A stretch of DNA of 43,853 nt, from positions 1-43,853 of the forward strand of contig JBDNCV010000009.1 in NCBI GenBank assembly GCA_046719465.1, in the 5' to 3' direction. Below are positions 33,411 to 41,582 of the stretch, piece by piece. Each line of letters opens with the position of its first letter. Position 1 is the first letter of the stretch. Both the position numbers and the translations under genes were made by a program. The stretch comes from JANWYT01 sp046719465 (lineage in GTDB: Bacteria > Chloroflexota > Anaerolineae > Aggregatilineales > Phototrophicaceae). The notes below the pieces were generated by a model that saw nothing but the letters and a program-made list of their open reading frames with translations, did not search any database and was not told the DNA's origin.

Positions 33411-34490
33411 ATGAGGCGCATCGCTCTTCTTGTGTTGTGGTTTGCTGGCATCCACGGGGCGCTTCAGGCGCAGGCAGTCGGCTTCATGTGGGAAGTCTAC
33501 CTGCTGCGCAATGCCGCGAACGGGCTTGATCGTCTGACGTTCATCGACGTGCTGAGCGGCGACGTGCGCACCACGGAAGTCCCGGGGGTGCGCTACACCA
33601 TCACCGGTGACCGCGTGACCTACTTCGACTACGTGTCGCAGCGCGTGATGCAGGTCGGCGTAGACGGTGTGCCGCGCCCGCACCCGTGGATGCAGATGGA
33701 CACGCGCGCGCGGCGCATCGATTGGGTCGTCAGCGCCGATGGCCGCTACATCGCGTGGACGGAGACCTTCGGCACGCCGGAAGCGCTCACCACTGTGACG
33801 CGCGTCGCCACGCTCGAAGGGTTGGATCAGCGGGTGGTGTTCAATGATGGGCCGCGCGAAGGCATCCGAGCGCTGCCGGTGGGCTTCACCCCTGACGACA
33901 CCCTGCTCATCATGGACGCACAGCCCGACGGCATCGGCGCGCTGGCCCCTTACACGCAGTACGCGGGGCTGTTCACCGTGAACTTGGCCACTGGCGCGAT
34001 CACCCCGCTGCCCGGCGAACCGGCCTGCTTCTGCGCGGCGGGCTTCAGCGGTGATGTGTTCGTGCGCCTCACGCTCACCAATGACCTGCGCGGCTTTGAC
34101 ATCGTCGTCCGCAACCTAGCCGCCCGCACCGAGACGCGCATCCCCGCCCAGACCCCGCTCGACAACGTGACCCAAGCAGGGAACGTGTTGATCTCTCCTG
34201 ATGGCACGCTGGGGGTGTATGCTCTCTCAAGCATCAGCAACTTCGGCACGCCCCGCCAAACCGTCCGCACCGTCTTTATGCTGGTTGACCTGCGCGCGAT
34301 GACCCAGCGCCGCCTGACGGAGCCGATCACGACTTTCGTCGAGGCGATCCGCTGGACAGACCAAAACAACGCCATTCTCTTCACCAGCCCACAGCTCAGC
34401 GGCACGTGGAAGATCCGCATTGGGGATGGGCGCTTGCAGCAGGTAGCCGCCCAAACCTTCATCGGAACGCTGCTGCGCCCAGCATCATAG
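33411..34490 (+). CDS. Secreted beta-propeller-like protein
   Basis: A 359-residue protein with a short signal peptide (about residues 1-21). The mature part has repeated strand-rich units with WVVSADGRYIAW, GFTPDDTLLI and ISPDGTLGVYA, the TolB/WD-like pattern of a beta-propeller. A CFCAAG pair near 204 suggests a disulfide. No catalytic motif is visible. A GAGGAG overlaps the MBL gene's stop, so the two are translationally linked. The Hsp20 gene follows about 110 bases after its stop. Confidence 0.75.
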   Translation: MRRIALLVLWFAGIHGALQAQAVGFMWEVYLLRNAANGLDRLTFIDVLSGDVRTTEVPGVRYTITGDRVTYFDYVSQRVMQVGVDGVPRPHPWMQMDTRARRIDWVVSADGRYIAWTETFGTPEALTTVTRVATLEGLDQRVVFNDGPREGIRALPVGFTPDDTLLIMDAQPDGIGALAPYTQYAGLFTVNLATGAITPLPGEPACFCAAGFSGDVFVRLTLTNDLRGFDIVVRNLAARTETRIPAQTPLDNVTQAGNVLISPDGTLGVYALSSISNFGTPRQTVRTVFMLVDLRAMTQRRLTEPITTFVEAIRWTDQNNAILFTSPQLSGTWKIRIGDGRLQQVAAQTFIGTLLRPAS

Positions 34491-34589
34491 GCGCGTGTTC
34501 TGACGAAACTCTGACACAGCGCTGATGTTTTTCATACGTCGCAGCAGTACGTTAACAGTGACAAAACCAACAATTCCAAGTGGAACCAT

Positions 34590-34596
34590 AAGGAGG
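34590..34596 (+). promoter_or_regulatory. Ribosome binding site deciding the Hsp20 start
   Basis: AAGGAGG with a six-base spacer sets the start at ATG 34603, not the in-frame ATG at 34525. A small palindrome TTCCAAGTGGAA lies just upstream and might form a leader hairpin. Confidence 0.75.
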
Positions 34597-34602
34597 TGTT
34601 GT

Positions 34603-35094
34603 ATGTCACTGATGCGTCGTGATGACCCGTTCTACAGCATGAACCGCATGATGAGCCGCATGTTCGATCAAATGCGGACGATGATGGACGAGATGCTGCT
34701 GCCGCTGGATGGCGAACTGAGCAGCACTGTCACCACCAACCCGCTCGCCATTGACCTCAGCACCGACGACACGCACGTCACCGTGCGTACAGCCGTCCCG
34801 GGCTTCAAAGAGGATGACATCCACATCGACGTGCGCGGCAACGTCCTGACGATCAGCGCCGAATCGAAGGTCGAACGTGAGGACAACCAGTCCAACTGGC
34901 ACATCCGCGAGCTGCGCTATGGCAAGTTCGCCCGCAGCGTGCAGCTCCCTGAGGAAGTGATTGCTGACAAGGCCGAGGCTACCCTCGAGAACGGTATCTT
35001 GACCGTCAAGCTGCCGAAGCACCAGCCCAGCCCCGTGCAGCGTATCATGGTGAAAGCGCGCAACCTGCTGAAGGGCGGCGAAAACAAGAGCTAA
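34603..35094 (+). CDS. Hsp20/alpha-crystallin family small heat shock protein
   Basis: About 163 residues from ATG 34603, which has an ideal AAGGAGG six bases upstream; an earlier in-frame ATG at 34525 is rejected. The alpha-crystallin domain spans roughly 50-145: IDLSTDDTHVTVRTAVPGFKEDDI, ESKVEREDNQSNWHIRE, RSVQLPEEV, and the A-x-x-x-N-G-(I/V)-L motif ATLENGILTVKLPK. An N-terminal Met-rich helix and a basic tail flank it. It is an ATP-independent chaperone that holds unfolded proteins. No CIRCE or clear ROSE/FourU thermosensor was recognised; CTGACA at 34511 is a possible -35. A strong terminator follows. Confidence 0.92.
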   Translation: MSLMRRDDPFYSMNRMMSRMFDQMRTMMDEMLLPLDGELSSTVTTNPLAIDLSTDDTHVTVRTAVPGFKEDDIHIDVRGNVLTISAESKVEREDNQSNWHIRELRYGKFARSVQLPEEVIADKAEATLENGILTVKLPKHQPSPVQRIMVKARNLLKGGENKS

Positions 35095-35124
35095 CGCGCA
35101 GCCATCACACAAGGACTTCAAGAG

Positions 35125-35163
35125 ACGCAGCAGCCCCGCCAAAGCGCGGGGCTGCTGCGTTTT
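35125..35163 (+). terminator. Strong terminator with a perfect 15-base stem
   Basis: ACGCAGCAGCCCCGC (35125-35139) pairs perfectly with GCGGGGCTGCTGCGT (35146-35160) around a six-base loop, then TTTT. The convergent solute-binding gene's stop codon begins at 35164, so the hairpin probably ends transcripts from both sides. Confidence 0.85.
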
Positions 35164-37000
35164 ACTGGCAAAACTCAGCGCTGCAGAAGGTCGCGCGGGT
35201 GCTCTGCTCAGAGCTGGGCAGCGCGCGGAACTCCAGCGTTGACAGTGTGGTGTCGTTGTAGTCAACAAACAACAAGAACCCTTCACCTTCGACCAGCATC
35301 ATGTTGGAAAAACGCGAGGGGCTGCGTCCAATCGGGCGGACGGAAGTTCCTTCTGGAATGACACCCGCGCGCTGGGTAGCCGCCCGATTGAAGAAGGCCA
35401 CCGCAAAGCGCGTGTCGATTCGCACTGTGCCGCGCGCCGCCTGCGCCCCTGATGAAGGCGGTGGCGCGAAGAGGGCCGTGTCGAGCGGCAGGTTAAGCAG
35501 GTTGATCTCCGCAAAGACCGAGGCCGCGCTGGCGACTTGCTGACAATAATCGAACGCCGCTGGGTCAACATCCAGCGTGAACAAGCCGCTGCGCTCCAGC
35601 AGCACCGCCAGCGCCTGTGTGGCGCGGTCGCAGCGCAGCAGCGGATCAGCCCCCACCCAGCCCTGCGGGCGCGTTCGGCTTTCGAGCAGCGCATCCGCCA
35701 GCAGTTCAAGGTCGTAGCGGATGTCGCGCGCGATGGCGTACTGTGTGCTCGGCACAGCGCCAATCCACCCCGCTGGGCGGCGATCAATCCCGAGGGTGTT
35801 GCCCGCCAGCGTTTCAAGGTCAAGCCGAATGAACAGTGGCAGCTGCGGGTTGCTTGTGTCGAGCAGGCCGCTCCAACCGTCGGGGCGGCGCACGCCGAGG
35901 ACGTTGCTGGCCAGCGTTTCCAAGTCAGCGCGCGCGTTGATGAGCAGTGTTTGCGTGTCTGCGTCGAACAGCGTCGGGGCAGTAGTGGGCGAGATGAGCA
36001 GAGGCTGCGGCGTCGGCGCAGCGTCTAGCGTGGTCGGCAGAGCCAGCGTCGGCAGCGGCGTGAAGGGGGTCGGCGTGGCTTGAAGGCCTGCTGCTGCCAG
36101 CCATGCGTTGATCGCGCTGGCGCGCAGCGTGTCACTGGCAGGGTAAAGCCCCAATGGGCCAACCTCTGTTGGCGCGTTCGTCAGGTAGTAGTTGAGGAAG
36201 TCGGCCACCGTTGGGCGCGCGCGGAAGTTGTTCTCCGTTGTGTAGAGGTACAGCGGGCGCGTCAGCGGATATTGACCGTTCGTGACAGCCTGCGTGTTCG
36301 GCGCGATGTTGTCGATCAGCACAGGCCGCGCCAGCGAGCTGTTGCGGTTGGCAATCGACGCAGGCAGAATCCCGATGCCGGCGGTATCCTGCGCGATGGC
36401 CTGAAGCAGTTGATTGAAGTCGGCGCTGGTAGTCGTATTCGTGCCCGTTAGGGCGGGCAAAGGGTCGCCGCCGAACAGGGCGTTCACGAAGAACTGGAAC
36501 TCACCGGTGGTCTGATCAGGCAGGTAGCGGTTGATGGGTGTGGGCGGGAAGCCTGTATCCACCTCCACCCAGTTGAACGCGCTGGAGAAGGCCTGCCGAA
36601 GCTGCTGCGTCGAGAGGTTCTGTAGGAAGGCGTTCTGCGGGCTGACCACGATGATGAGCGCGTCCGTTCCCACTTGGAAGCCGAGCGGCGTCACCCCGTT
36701 GGCAAGGCACGCGTTTTGCTCCGTCACTGTGATGAGCCGCGCCGCCAGCACAATGTCCACATTGCCCGCGCACAAACCCACAAACGCATCCGCCACCACT
36801 GAAGCAGTCGTGTTCACCGTGCCCGTGAACCCCTCAAGCTGATACAGCGCGGTAATGTTCTGGGTGAGCGGCAGCAGGGCTGGATCCCCTGTGATGATGA
36901 TGGAACCAGCGTTGGCCGCCGGAGATGCAGGCGGGAGCTGCGCCAGCGCAGTCAACACCGACACCAGCAGCACAGCCGCAGAAAAGACCAATCGGCGCAC
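35162..37000 (-). CDS. PstS-like solute-binding protein with C-terminal repeats
   Basis: About 612 residues from GTG 37000, with AAGGAGG seven bases upstream, rather than the in-frame ATG at 37024. A signal peptide covers residues 1-20 (VSVLTALAQ). Residues of about 30-300 resemble phosphate-type solute-binding proteins (SIIITGDPALLPLT, DIVLAARLIT, GTDALIIVV, TTGEFQFFV). After a Pro/Thr linker (about 309-344) come three repeats of about 24 residues at roughly 354, 390 and 427, each DLExLAxxxLxxxxRPxGWxG. A final strand-rich region may be an SH3-like or lectin-like domain. No pst permease genes are adjacent. Confidence 0.82.
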   Translation of the reverse strand: MRRLVFSAAVLLVSVLTALAQLPPASPAANAGSIIITGDPALLPLTQNITALYQLEGFTGTVNTTASVVADAFVGLCAGNVDIVLAARLITVTEQNACLANGVTPLGFQVGTDALIIVVSPQNAFLQNLSTQQLRQAFSSAFNWVEVDTGFPPTPINRYLPDQTTGEFQFFVNALFGGDPLPALTGTNTTTSADFNQLLQAIAQDTAGIGILPASIANRNSSLARPVLIDNIAPNTQAVTNGQYPLTRPLYLYTTENNFRARPTVADFLNYYLTNAPTEVGPLGLYPASDTLRASAINAWLAAAGLQATPTPFTPLPTLALPTTLDAAPTPQPLLISPTTAPTLFDADTQTLLINARADLETLASNVLGVRRPDGWSGLLDTSNPQLPLFIRLDLETLAGNTLGIDRRPAGWIGAVPSTQYAIARDIRYDLELLADALLESRTRPQGWVGADPLLRCDRATQALAVLLERSGLFTLDVDPAAFDYCQQVASAASVFAEINLLNLPLDTALFAPPPSSGAQAARGTVRIDTRFAVAFFNRAATQRAGVIPEGTSVRPIGRSPSRFSNMMLVEGEGFLLFVDYNDTTLSTLEFRALPSSEQSTRATFCSAEFCQ

Positions 37001-37007
37001 AGGGCTT

Positions 37008-37014
37008 CCTCCTT
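37008..37014 (-). promoter_or_regulatory. Ribosome binding site deciding the PstS-like start
   Basis: AAGGAGG on the minus strand with a seven-base spacer to GTG 37000. This spacing is ideal, so the in-frame ATG at 37024, which lies upstream of the site, is unlikely to be the true start. Confidence 0.75.
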
Positions 37015-37082
37015 GATAGTCCATTAGGTGTGATTATACATCATGACCGGCAGGACTTGCTCGCCGCCCACCCCTACCCAAA

Positions 37083-37105
37083 AGGGTGACTCAACTAGTC
37101 ACCCT
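37083..37105 (-). terminator. Terminator downstream of rny
   Basis: A nine-base perfect stem (AGGGTGACT and AGTCACCCT around a five-base loop) followed on the minus strand by TTTT. It lies about 25 bases beyond the RNase Y stop codon. Confidence 0.7.
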
Positions 37106-37128
37106 GACACCACCACAGCAGGCGCGGC

Positions 37129-38703
37129 CTAGCGCGCGTATTCAACAGCGCGCGTCTCGCGGATCACATGGACTTTGATCTGCCCCGGATACTGCATCGT
37201 CTCCTCGATCTGCTTGGCGATATCGCGCGCCAGCGTCATCGCACCCAGATCATCGACCTCTTCCGCGCGCACAATCACGCGAACTTCGCGCCCCGCTTGC
37301 AGCGCGTAGCTCTGCTCCACGCCCTTGTGGCTCATGGCGATTTCCTCAAGGTTCTTCACGCGCTTGATGTACGACTCGATGCTCTCGCGCCGTGCGCCCG
37401 GGCGCGCCCCGCTAATCGCGTCGGCGGCCTCCACGATGTAAGCCTCCACGCAGGTTTTTTCCACCTCGTGATGATGCGCCGCGACGCAGTTCACCACGCG
37501 CTCATCCACCTTGTAGCGCCGCAGAAAATCCGCGCCAATGAGGGCGTGCGTGCCCTCCACTTCGTGGTCAATCGCTTTGCCGAGGTCGTGCAGCAGGCCG
37601 CCCATCTTGGCGACCATCACATCCGCGCCCAGCTCCGCTGCAATCATGCCTGCAAGGTGCGCTGTCTCGATGCTGTGGGCGTGCATGTTTTGCCCATAAC
37701 TGGTACGGAACTTCAACTGGCCGAGCAAGCGCAGCACCTCAGGGTGCAGCCCGTGAACGCCCGTCACGAAGGCGGCGCGCTCGCCTTCCTCGCGGATGGT
37801 GCGGTCAACCTCTGCGCGGGTGTCCTCCAGCAGCTTTTCGATGCGCGCGGGGTGGATGCGCCCATCGACCACCAGCTTGAGCATGGCCTGCCGCGCCACC
37901 TCGCGCCGCACGGGGTCGAAACTGCTGATGGTGATCGTCTCAGGGGTATCATCAACGATGACATCGACCCCGGCCGCCACCTCGAACGCGCGAATGTTGC
38001 GCCCGTTGCGCCCGATGATGCGCCCTTTCATCTCATCGCTGGGGAGCGTCAACACGCTGAGCGAGGTCTCGCTGACGTGTTCGCTGGCCAAGCGCTGAAT
38101 CGCCAGCGAGATGATGTCGCGGGCGCGGCGGTCGGCCTCTTCGCGGGCTTCGGCCTCCACTTGGCGAATGATGCGCGCCATGTCGTTGCGAGCCTCCTGC
38201 TCGGCAGCTTGCAGCAGCTGCGCGCGCGCCTCTTCGATGGTCATCAGGGAGATCTTTTGCAGCTCAGCGATCTTCTCCTGTTCCTTTTGCAGCAGCTCGT
38301 TTTCCTTCTTATCGAGGCGGCTTTGGCGCTTGCTGAGGTTTTGCTCGGTTTGTTCCACACGAACAACGCGCTTTTCCAACTCCTCATAGCGCTTGTCGAG
38401 CTGTTCACGACGGCGCTGGACGGCTTCTTCCTCGCGCTCTACCTCTTTGCGGCGGCGGGCAATGGCAGCCTCCGCCTCGGCGATGCGTTCGCGTGCTTTG
38501 GCCTCCGCATCTTCGATCAGGCTCATGGCGTCTTTGGTCGCCTTCTCCATGATGGTTTTGGCCTGTTCTTCGGCTTTGACTAGCTCACTTAGAGCTTCGA
38601 TTTGCTGGCGGCGCAGCAGCGATGAGCGCCCAAAGTAGGCCCCAGCAGCCCCACCCACCAGCAGGGCAGCAATGCCCACAACCAATATCAATAAGATGTC
38701 CAT
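37129..38703 (-). CDS. rny: Ribonuclease Y
   Basis: A 524-residue membrane-anchored endoribonuclease. The N-terminal helix (about 3-25) anchors it, and a long coiled coil follows (about 30-200, rich in Glu, Lys, Arg). The KH RNA-binding domain contains GRIIGRNGRNIRAFE (227-241). The HD domain has HAHSIETAHLAG (341-352) and the metal-binding LLHDLGK (371-377, His372, Asp373). RNase Y starts bulk mRNA decay in many Gram-positives. Length is normal. No obvious Shine-Dalgarno sequence lies directly before ATG 38703; AAAGGAG is about 30 bases upstream. recX lies upstream on the same strand, so they may share a transcript. Confidence 0.95.
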   Translation of the reverse strand: MDILLILVVGIAALLVGGAAGAYFGRSSLLRRQQIEALSELVKAEEQAKTIMEKATKDAMSLIEDAEAKARERIAEAEAAIARRRKEVEREEEAVQRRREQLDKRYEELEKRVVRVEQTEQNLSKRQSRLDKKENELLQKEQEKIAELQKISLMTIEEARAQLLQAAEQEARNDMARIIRQVEAEAREEADRRARDIISLAIQRLASEHVSETSLSVLTLPSDEMKGRIIGRNGRNIRAFEVAAGVDVIVDDTPETITISSFDPVRREVARQAMLKLVVDGRIHPARIEKLLEDTRAEVDRTIREEGERAAFVTGVHGLHPEVLRLLGQLKFRTSYGQNMHAHSIETAHLAGMIAAELGADVMVAKMGGLLHDLGKAIDHEVEGTHALIGADFLRRYKVDERVVNCVAAHHHEVEKTCVEAYIVEAADAISGARPGARRESIESYIKRVKNLEEIAMSHKGVEQSYALQAGREVRVIVRAEEVDDLGAMTLARDIAKQIEETMQYPGQIKVHVIRETRAVEYAR

Positions 38704-38776
38704 AGTGGTCGGCGTATCGGGTGACGAGTTCCGCCGTGTCTCCTTTCAGGTAATCTCAACGAGATCACGCGTTGGT

Positions 38777-39421
38777 TTAGGCATCTGCAAAAAACTCAGG
38801 GTGCTCCTCATCCAGCTGTTCAAACAGCGTGCGGATGGCCTCGCGCGCGGTGCTGTAGCTGAACCCGCGCCGCTGCAAGAACACCATGAGGTGATCGTGA
38901 AACGCTGAACGGGTCTGGCCTTCCCAACGCCGAAGCTGTGAACGCGCCGCGTGCAGTGCCGTCTCGGACTCTGCCACATCGGCCAGCGCTGCTTGGATCA
39001 CCGCATCAGGCACGCCCTTGCTGCTCAGCTCATAGCGCAGCGCGCGCACGCTGAGCGGCTTGAACGCCGTGCGATTATCGACCCAAAAGCGCGCGAACAC
39101 CGCATCATCAAGGTAGCCCAACGCCGTAAGACGTTCCAGCGCACGCTCTACCACCACCGAGTCATGCTTCTTTGCCAATGCCAATCGAACTTCATGAACA
39201 CTGCGAGGGCGCGACGCAAGCAAACGCAGCCCTTGATCGACGGCTTTGGAGAGGGTGTCCTGTGCCCGCAGGCTGGCCACCTCGGCCTCGCTGAGCGTTT
39301 GACCTTTGCTCAGGCGGGCTGCGTCGATATCGGGCAGACCAAAGGCAAACTCACCATCCAGATACACATTGACGCGCTCTGGGTTCTTCTTTTGCCGTTC
39401 CAACCGCGTAATTGTTGGCAT
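38777..39421 (-). CDS. recX: Regulatory protein RecX
   Basis: A 214-residue all-helical protein of the RecX family, which binds RecA filaments and modulates recombination and SOS activity. The helical repeat pattern is clear: ALRYLASRPRSVHEVRLAL, ALERLTALGYLDDAVFARFWVDNR and AIRTLFEQLDEE. The Tyr-x-Asp-Asp tract (LGYLDDAVFARFWV) is a strong family mark. recA is not in the window. The rny gene follows after 72 bases. A hairpin lies in its leader (39442-39471), just upstream of a GGGATGGG ribosome site. Confidence 0.88.
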   Translation of the reverse strand: MPTITRLERQKKNPERVNVYLDGEFAFGLPDIDAARLSKGQTLSEAEVASLRAQDTLSKAVDQGLRLLASRPRSVHEVRLALAKKHDSVVVERALERLTALGYLDDAVFARFWVDNRTAFKPLSVRALRYELSSKGVPDAVIQAALADVAESETALHAARSQLRRWEGQTRSAFHDHLMVFLQRRGFSYSTAREAIRTLFEQLDEEHPEFFADA

Positions 39422-39441
39422 CCCATCCCTGCAACCAACGA

Positions 39442-39471
39442 CAGCCGCCCTCTAAAGCTTAGAGGCGGCTG
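39442..39471. promoter_or_regulatory. Hairpin in the recX leader
   Basis: CAGCCGCCCTCTAA (39442-39455) pairs with TTAGAGGCGGCTG (39459-39471) with a three-base loop and one bulged base. Read on the minus strand it ends about 20 bases before the recX ATG. It lacks a T run, so it is more likely a leader structure than a terminator. Confidence 0.5.
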
Positions 39472-39854
39472 CCAAGACGATGTTGATTGCAACTGTGCGC
39501 AGGCGACAACGATCATGTCATTGTCACGTGTAGCCGGTGCGGTCGCTGTAGACCGCGACATCTGGTTGTCAAAACGGCGTTTGCCGCCGCAATCGTCGCC
39601 CCAGCAGCCTCGCGGCTATGCCCATGTAGTTCAAACTGGCGCGCTGTGTGTGCCATGCGATCACTGCACCCATCAGCGCCGGTGATGCTCGTATACGAAC
39701 GAACAATTGGTTAAACGATAACCTTCATGCGTAGTATAAAGCGTTTTAACACGCGATGCAACCACAGTGCGCGCGCTTGCTCCTGCTGTTGTCCCCAGCC
39801 TGCCGATAAGCTCTAATGCAGTGCCTATAAACGTGTGATAGCCTGAAGTTTAGC
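39472..39854. other. Gene-free stretch between recX and the second protease
   Basis: About 380 bases with no convincing coding frame; open frames here are short and lack ribosome sites. CGTATACG (39690-39697) is an eight-base palindrome. Neither a tRNA nor a known RNA was recognised. It probably holds the promoters for recX and for the protease gene. Confidence 0.5.
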
Positions 39855-39865
39855 ATGTCATACAT

Positions 39866-39871
39866 AAGGAG
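39866..39871 (+). promoter_or_regulatory. Ribosome binding site deciding the second protease start
   Basis: AAGGAG with a seven-base spacer to GTG 39879, inside the frame that begins at ATG 39855. The ATG has no ribosome site and lies upstream of this one. Confidence 0.7.
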
Positions 39872-39878
39872 CAATTTC

Positions 39879-40646
39879 GTGCTTCTCTTCTCGCAACTGC
39901 CTGTGGCGTCCATCATCGCCACGATCCTCGTCATGTTGTTCAGCATGTCGATTCATGAGTTTGGGCACGCTGCCATGGCCACTTACTGGGGTGATGATAC
40001 CGCCAAGCGCAGTGGCCGGTTAACGCTCAACCCCTTCGTCCATATCAACTGGATCGGCTTTGCCATGTTCGTTTTGATCGGCTTTGGCATCCTCGGCAGC
40101 GTACCTGTCAACGCTAGCCGCATGCGCAACCCGCGCTGGGGGTCGTTTTGGACGAGTTTCGCTGGGCCACTAACCAACCTCGGCGTGGCGATCGCAGCCG
40201 CGCTGCTGCTGCGCATCTTCTTTGCCGATCCAGTCATGGGGCTGCAATTCTTCCTGAACGGGGATCGTGTCCCGCTTGGCAGCTATCAAGGGCTTATCCC
40301 CGACACGATCATGATGCTGCTGACGGCCACCATCTTCTGGAATGTGCTGCTGTTCCTGTTCAACCTGCTGCCCTTCTTCCCGATTGACGGTTGGCATATG
40401 ATTCTTGCTCTGCTGCCGGGCTATTGGCTGCGCCGCGATCAAGTGCCCGCCGTTGTGCGCGGGTTTTACCCCATCAGCCAGTTCTTGCAGCAGCCCGCCT
40501 ATAAGTGGCAGCAGTGGGCTGCGGTCAGCCAAATTGTGCTGCTCATCCTCATCATGATCGGCTTTGTGCTGCCGGGCTTCAGCATCTTGGGTCGGCTGAT
40601 TTTCATCCCCGCGCAGCAGCTTTGGCTGTCACTCATCGGGATCTGA
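39879..40646 (+). CDS. Site-2 protease family (M50) membrane metalloprotease, second copy
   Basis: About 255 residues from GTG 39879, chosen because AAGGAG lies seven bases upstream; ATG 39855 is the alternative. A short form of M50 protease: the zinc motif HEFGH lies in the first helix (near residues 26-30), and NLLPFFPIDGW near 166 holds the third ligand Asp, with the usual LDG changed to IDG. Five or so membrane segments. It differs from the protease at 2903-4120 by lacking the large soluble N-terminal region. An HD-domain gene starts two bases after the stop, so the two are likely co-expressed. Confidence 0.86.
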   Translation: MLLFSQLPVASIIATILVMLFSMSIHEFGHAAMATYWGDDTAKRSGRLTLNPFVHINWIGFAMFVLIGFGILGSVPVNASRMRNPRWGSFWTSFAGPLTNLGVAIAAALLLRIFFADPVMGLQFFLNGDRVPLGSYQGLIPDTIMMLLTATIFWNVLLFLFNLLPFFPIDGWHMILALLPGYWLRRDQVPAVVRGFYPISQFLQQPAYKWQQWAAVSQIVLLILIMIGFVLPGFSILGRLIFIPAQQLWLSLIGI

Positions 40647-40648
40647 GC

Positions 40649-41173
40649 ATGCGCGCACCCTATCGACTACGGCAGGGGCTACGCGACATCTTCGCCTTCC
40701 GCCAGACGGTTGATCTGGCCTCGGTGCGCCAAGTGCTCACCCCGGCGCAGGTGTCGATCTTCTGCCGCATGGCGCACGCCGAACAGCTTCACAGCGTGAA
40801 CGTGCTGCGCAGCGTGCTCAGCGATGGGGAACCTGCGCCGCATGACTTGCAGGTGGCGGCGCTGCTGCACGATGTGGGCAAGTCACGCTATGCCCTCAAC
40901 GTGGTGCAGCGCAGCCTCGCGGTGGTGGTTCACCATGTGTTGCCATCAGCAGATGCTCGCCTGAGCCGCGAGGAACGCCTCGACCGCTGGCATGCGCCCT
41001 TCGTCGTGCGCCAGCATCACCCGCGGTGGGGCGCGGACATGCTGCGCATGACCGGTGGCAGCGAGCGGGCCGTCTGGCTCGTGGCGCACCACGCCGACCC
41101 GCTGCACAAGTGGGAAGGCCACCCCAACGCCCCGCTGCTCGCGCGGTTGCAAGCCGCCGACAACGCCAACTAA
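40649..41173 (+). CDS. HD domain phosphohydrolase
   Basis: About 174 residues from ATG 40649. The HD motif is AALLHDVGKS (His74-Asp75), with an upstream His48 (AEQLHSVNVL), later His residues in HHPRWGADML and AHHADP, and Asp in LQAADNAN. The set of metal ligands supports an active HD hydrolase acting on a phosphorylated nucleotide or similar molecule, but the substrate is unknown. The frame extends upstream inside the protease gene and is not used. It ends the housekeeping part of the window before the tail-like module. Confidence 0.82.
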   Translation: MRAPYRLRQGLRDIFAFRQTVDLASVRQVLTPAQVSIFCRMAHAEQLHSVNVLRSVLSDGEPAPHDLQVAALLHDVGKSRYALNVVQRSLAVVVHHVLPSADARLSREERLDRWHAPFVVRQHHPRWGADMLRMTGGSERAVWLVAHHADPLHKWEGHPNAPLLARLQAADNAN

Positions 41174-41187
41174 GCCCACGCGCGAAG

Positions 41188-41217
41188 ATGACGAAACGGC
41201 CTTGTTCAGCCTATAAT
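41188..41217 (+). promoter_or_regulatory. Promoter overlapping a palindrome, upstream of the tail-like module
   Basis: ATGACG (41188-41193) and TATAAT (41212-41217) are 18 bases apart. The -10 overlaps the left arm of a 22-base inverted repeat at 41213-41234. Transcription would start inside the palindrome. Confidence 0.5.
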
Positions 41218-41234
41218 TTGCACTTGCAAATTAT
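41213..41234. promoter_or_regulatory. Inverted repeat (probable operator) at the module promoter
   Basis: ATAATTTGCA (41213-41222) and TGCAAATTAT (41225-41234) are perfect inverted arms separated by CT. The left arm holds most of the -10 element, so a protein bound here would block initiation. The DNA-binding gene at 41331 is the obvious candidate partner. Confidence 0.7.
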
Positions 41235-41330
41235 CTAAAGCATCATATGCATTCATAATACGCAAAATTGCCACGCGCGCTAGCCACAAGTGCGCTAGAA
41301 TGCATGATCAAGTAGTGCTGCTTGTGGTGA

Positions 41331-41582
41331 ATGAGGGCAATGGACGCATTGCGCGATCTGTACAGTGTGGTGACGTTGAGCGAGGCCTGCCGGTTGTGGG
41401 GGCTGCATCGGACGACGCTGGTCTACTGCATCGATATGGGCTTGCTATCGGCGCGCCGGTCGGGGCGGGTGTGGCTGCTCTTGTCACGGGAGCTGACGGC
41501 GCGCTACGGTCAGCCGGTGGCGCTGCCGTCTGATGAGTGTTTCCTAGCGTATCGGACTACCGGACGCCAGCCATCTCGGTAA
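41331..41582 (+). CDS. Small helix-turn-helix protein at the start of the tail-like module
   Basis: 83 residues from ATG 41331 (ATG 41340 is an alternative with GAGGG closer). The core SLSEACRLWGLHRTTLVYCIDMGLLSARRSGRVWLLLS follows the excisionase/MerR-type helix-turn-helix: a recognition helix after LHRTT, then a strand-like wing with GRVW. No catalytic or coiled-coil region is present. It is flanked by two palindromes (41213 and 41583), one at its promoter and one between it and the structural genes, so it may regulate the module and itself. A prophage excisionase-like role is also possible. Confidence 0.72.
   Translation: MRAMDALRDLYSVVTLSEACRLWGLHRTTLVYCIDMGLLSARRSGRVWLLLSRELTARYGQPVALPSDECFLAYRTTGRQPSR

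Noticed and set aside
34566..34600. A ROSE- or FourU-type RNA thermosensor before the Hsp20 gene
   Set aside because: The small palindrome TTCCAAGTGGAA does not pair with the ribosome site, and no U-rich partner for AAGGAGG was found.
39480..39854. A tRNA or short gene in the gap before the second protease
   Set aside because: A GTTCAAA word occurs, but the bases on each side do not pair as a T arm, and no acceptor or anticodon stem fits. Short open frames lack ribosome sites.
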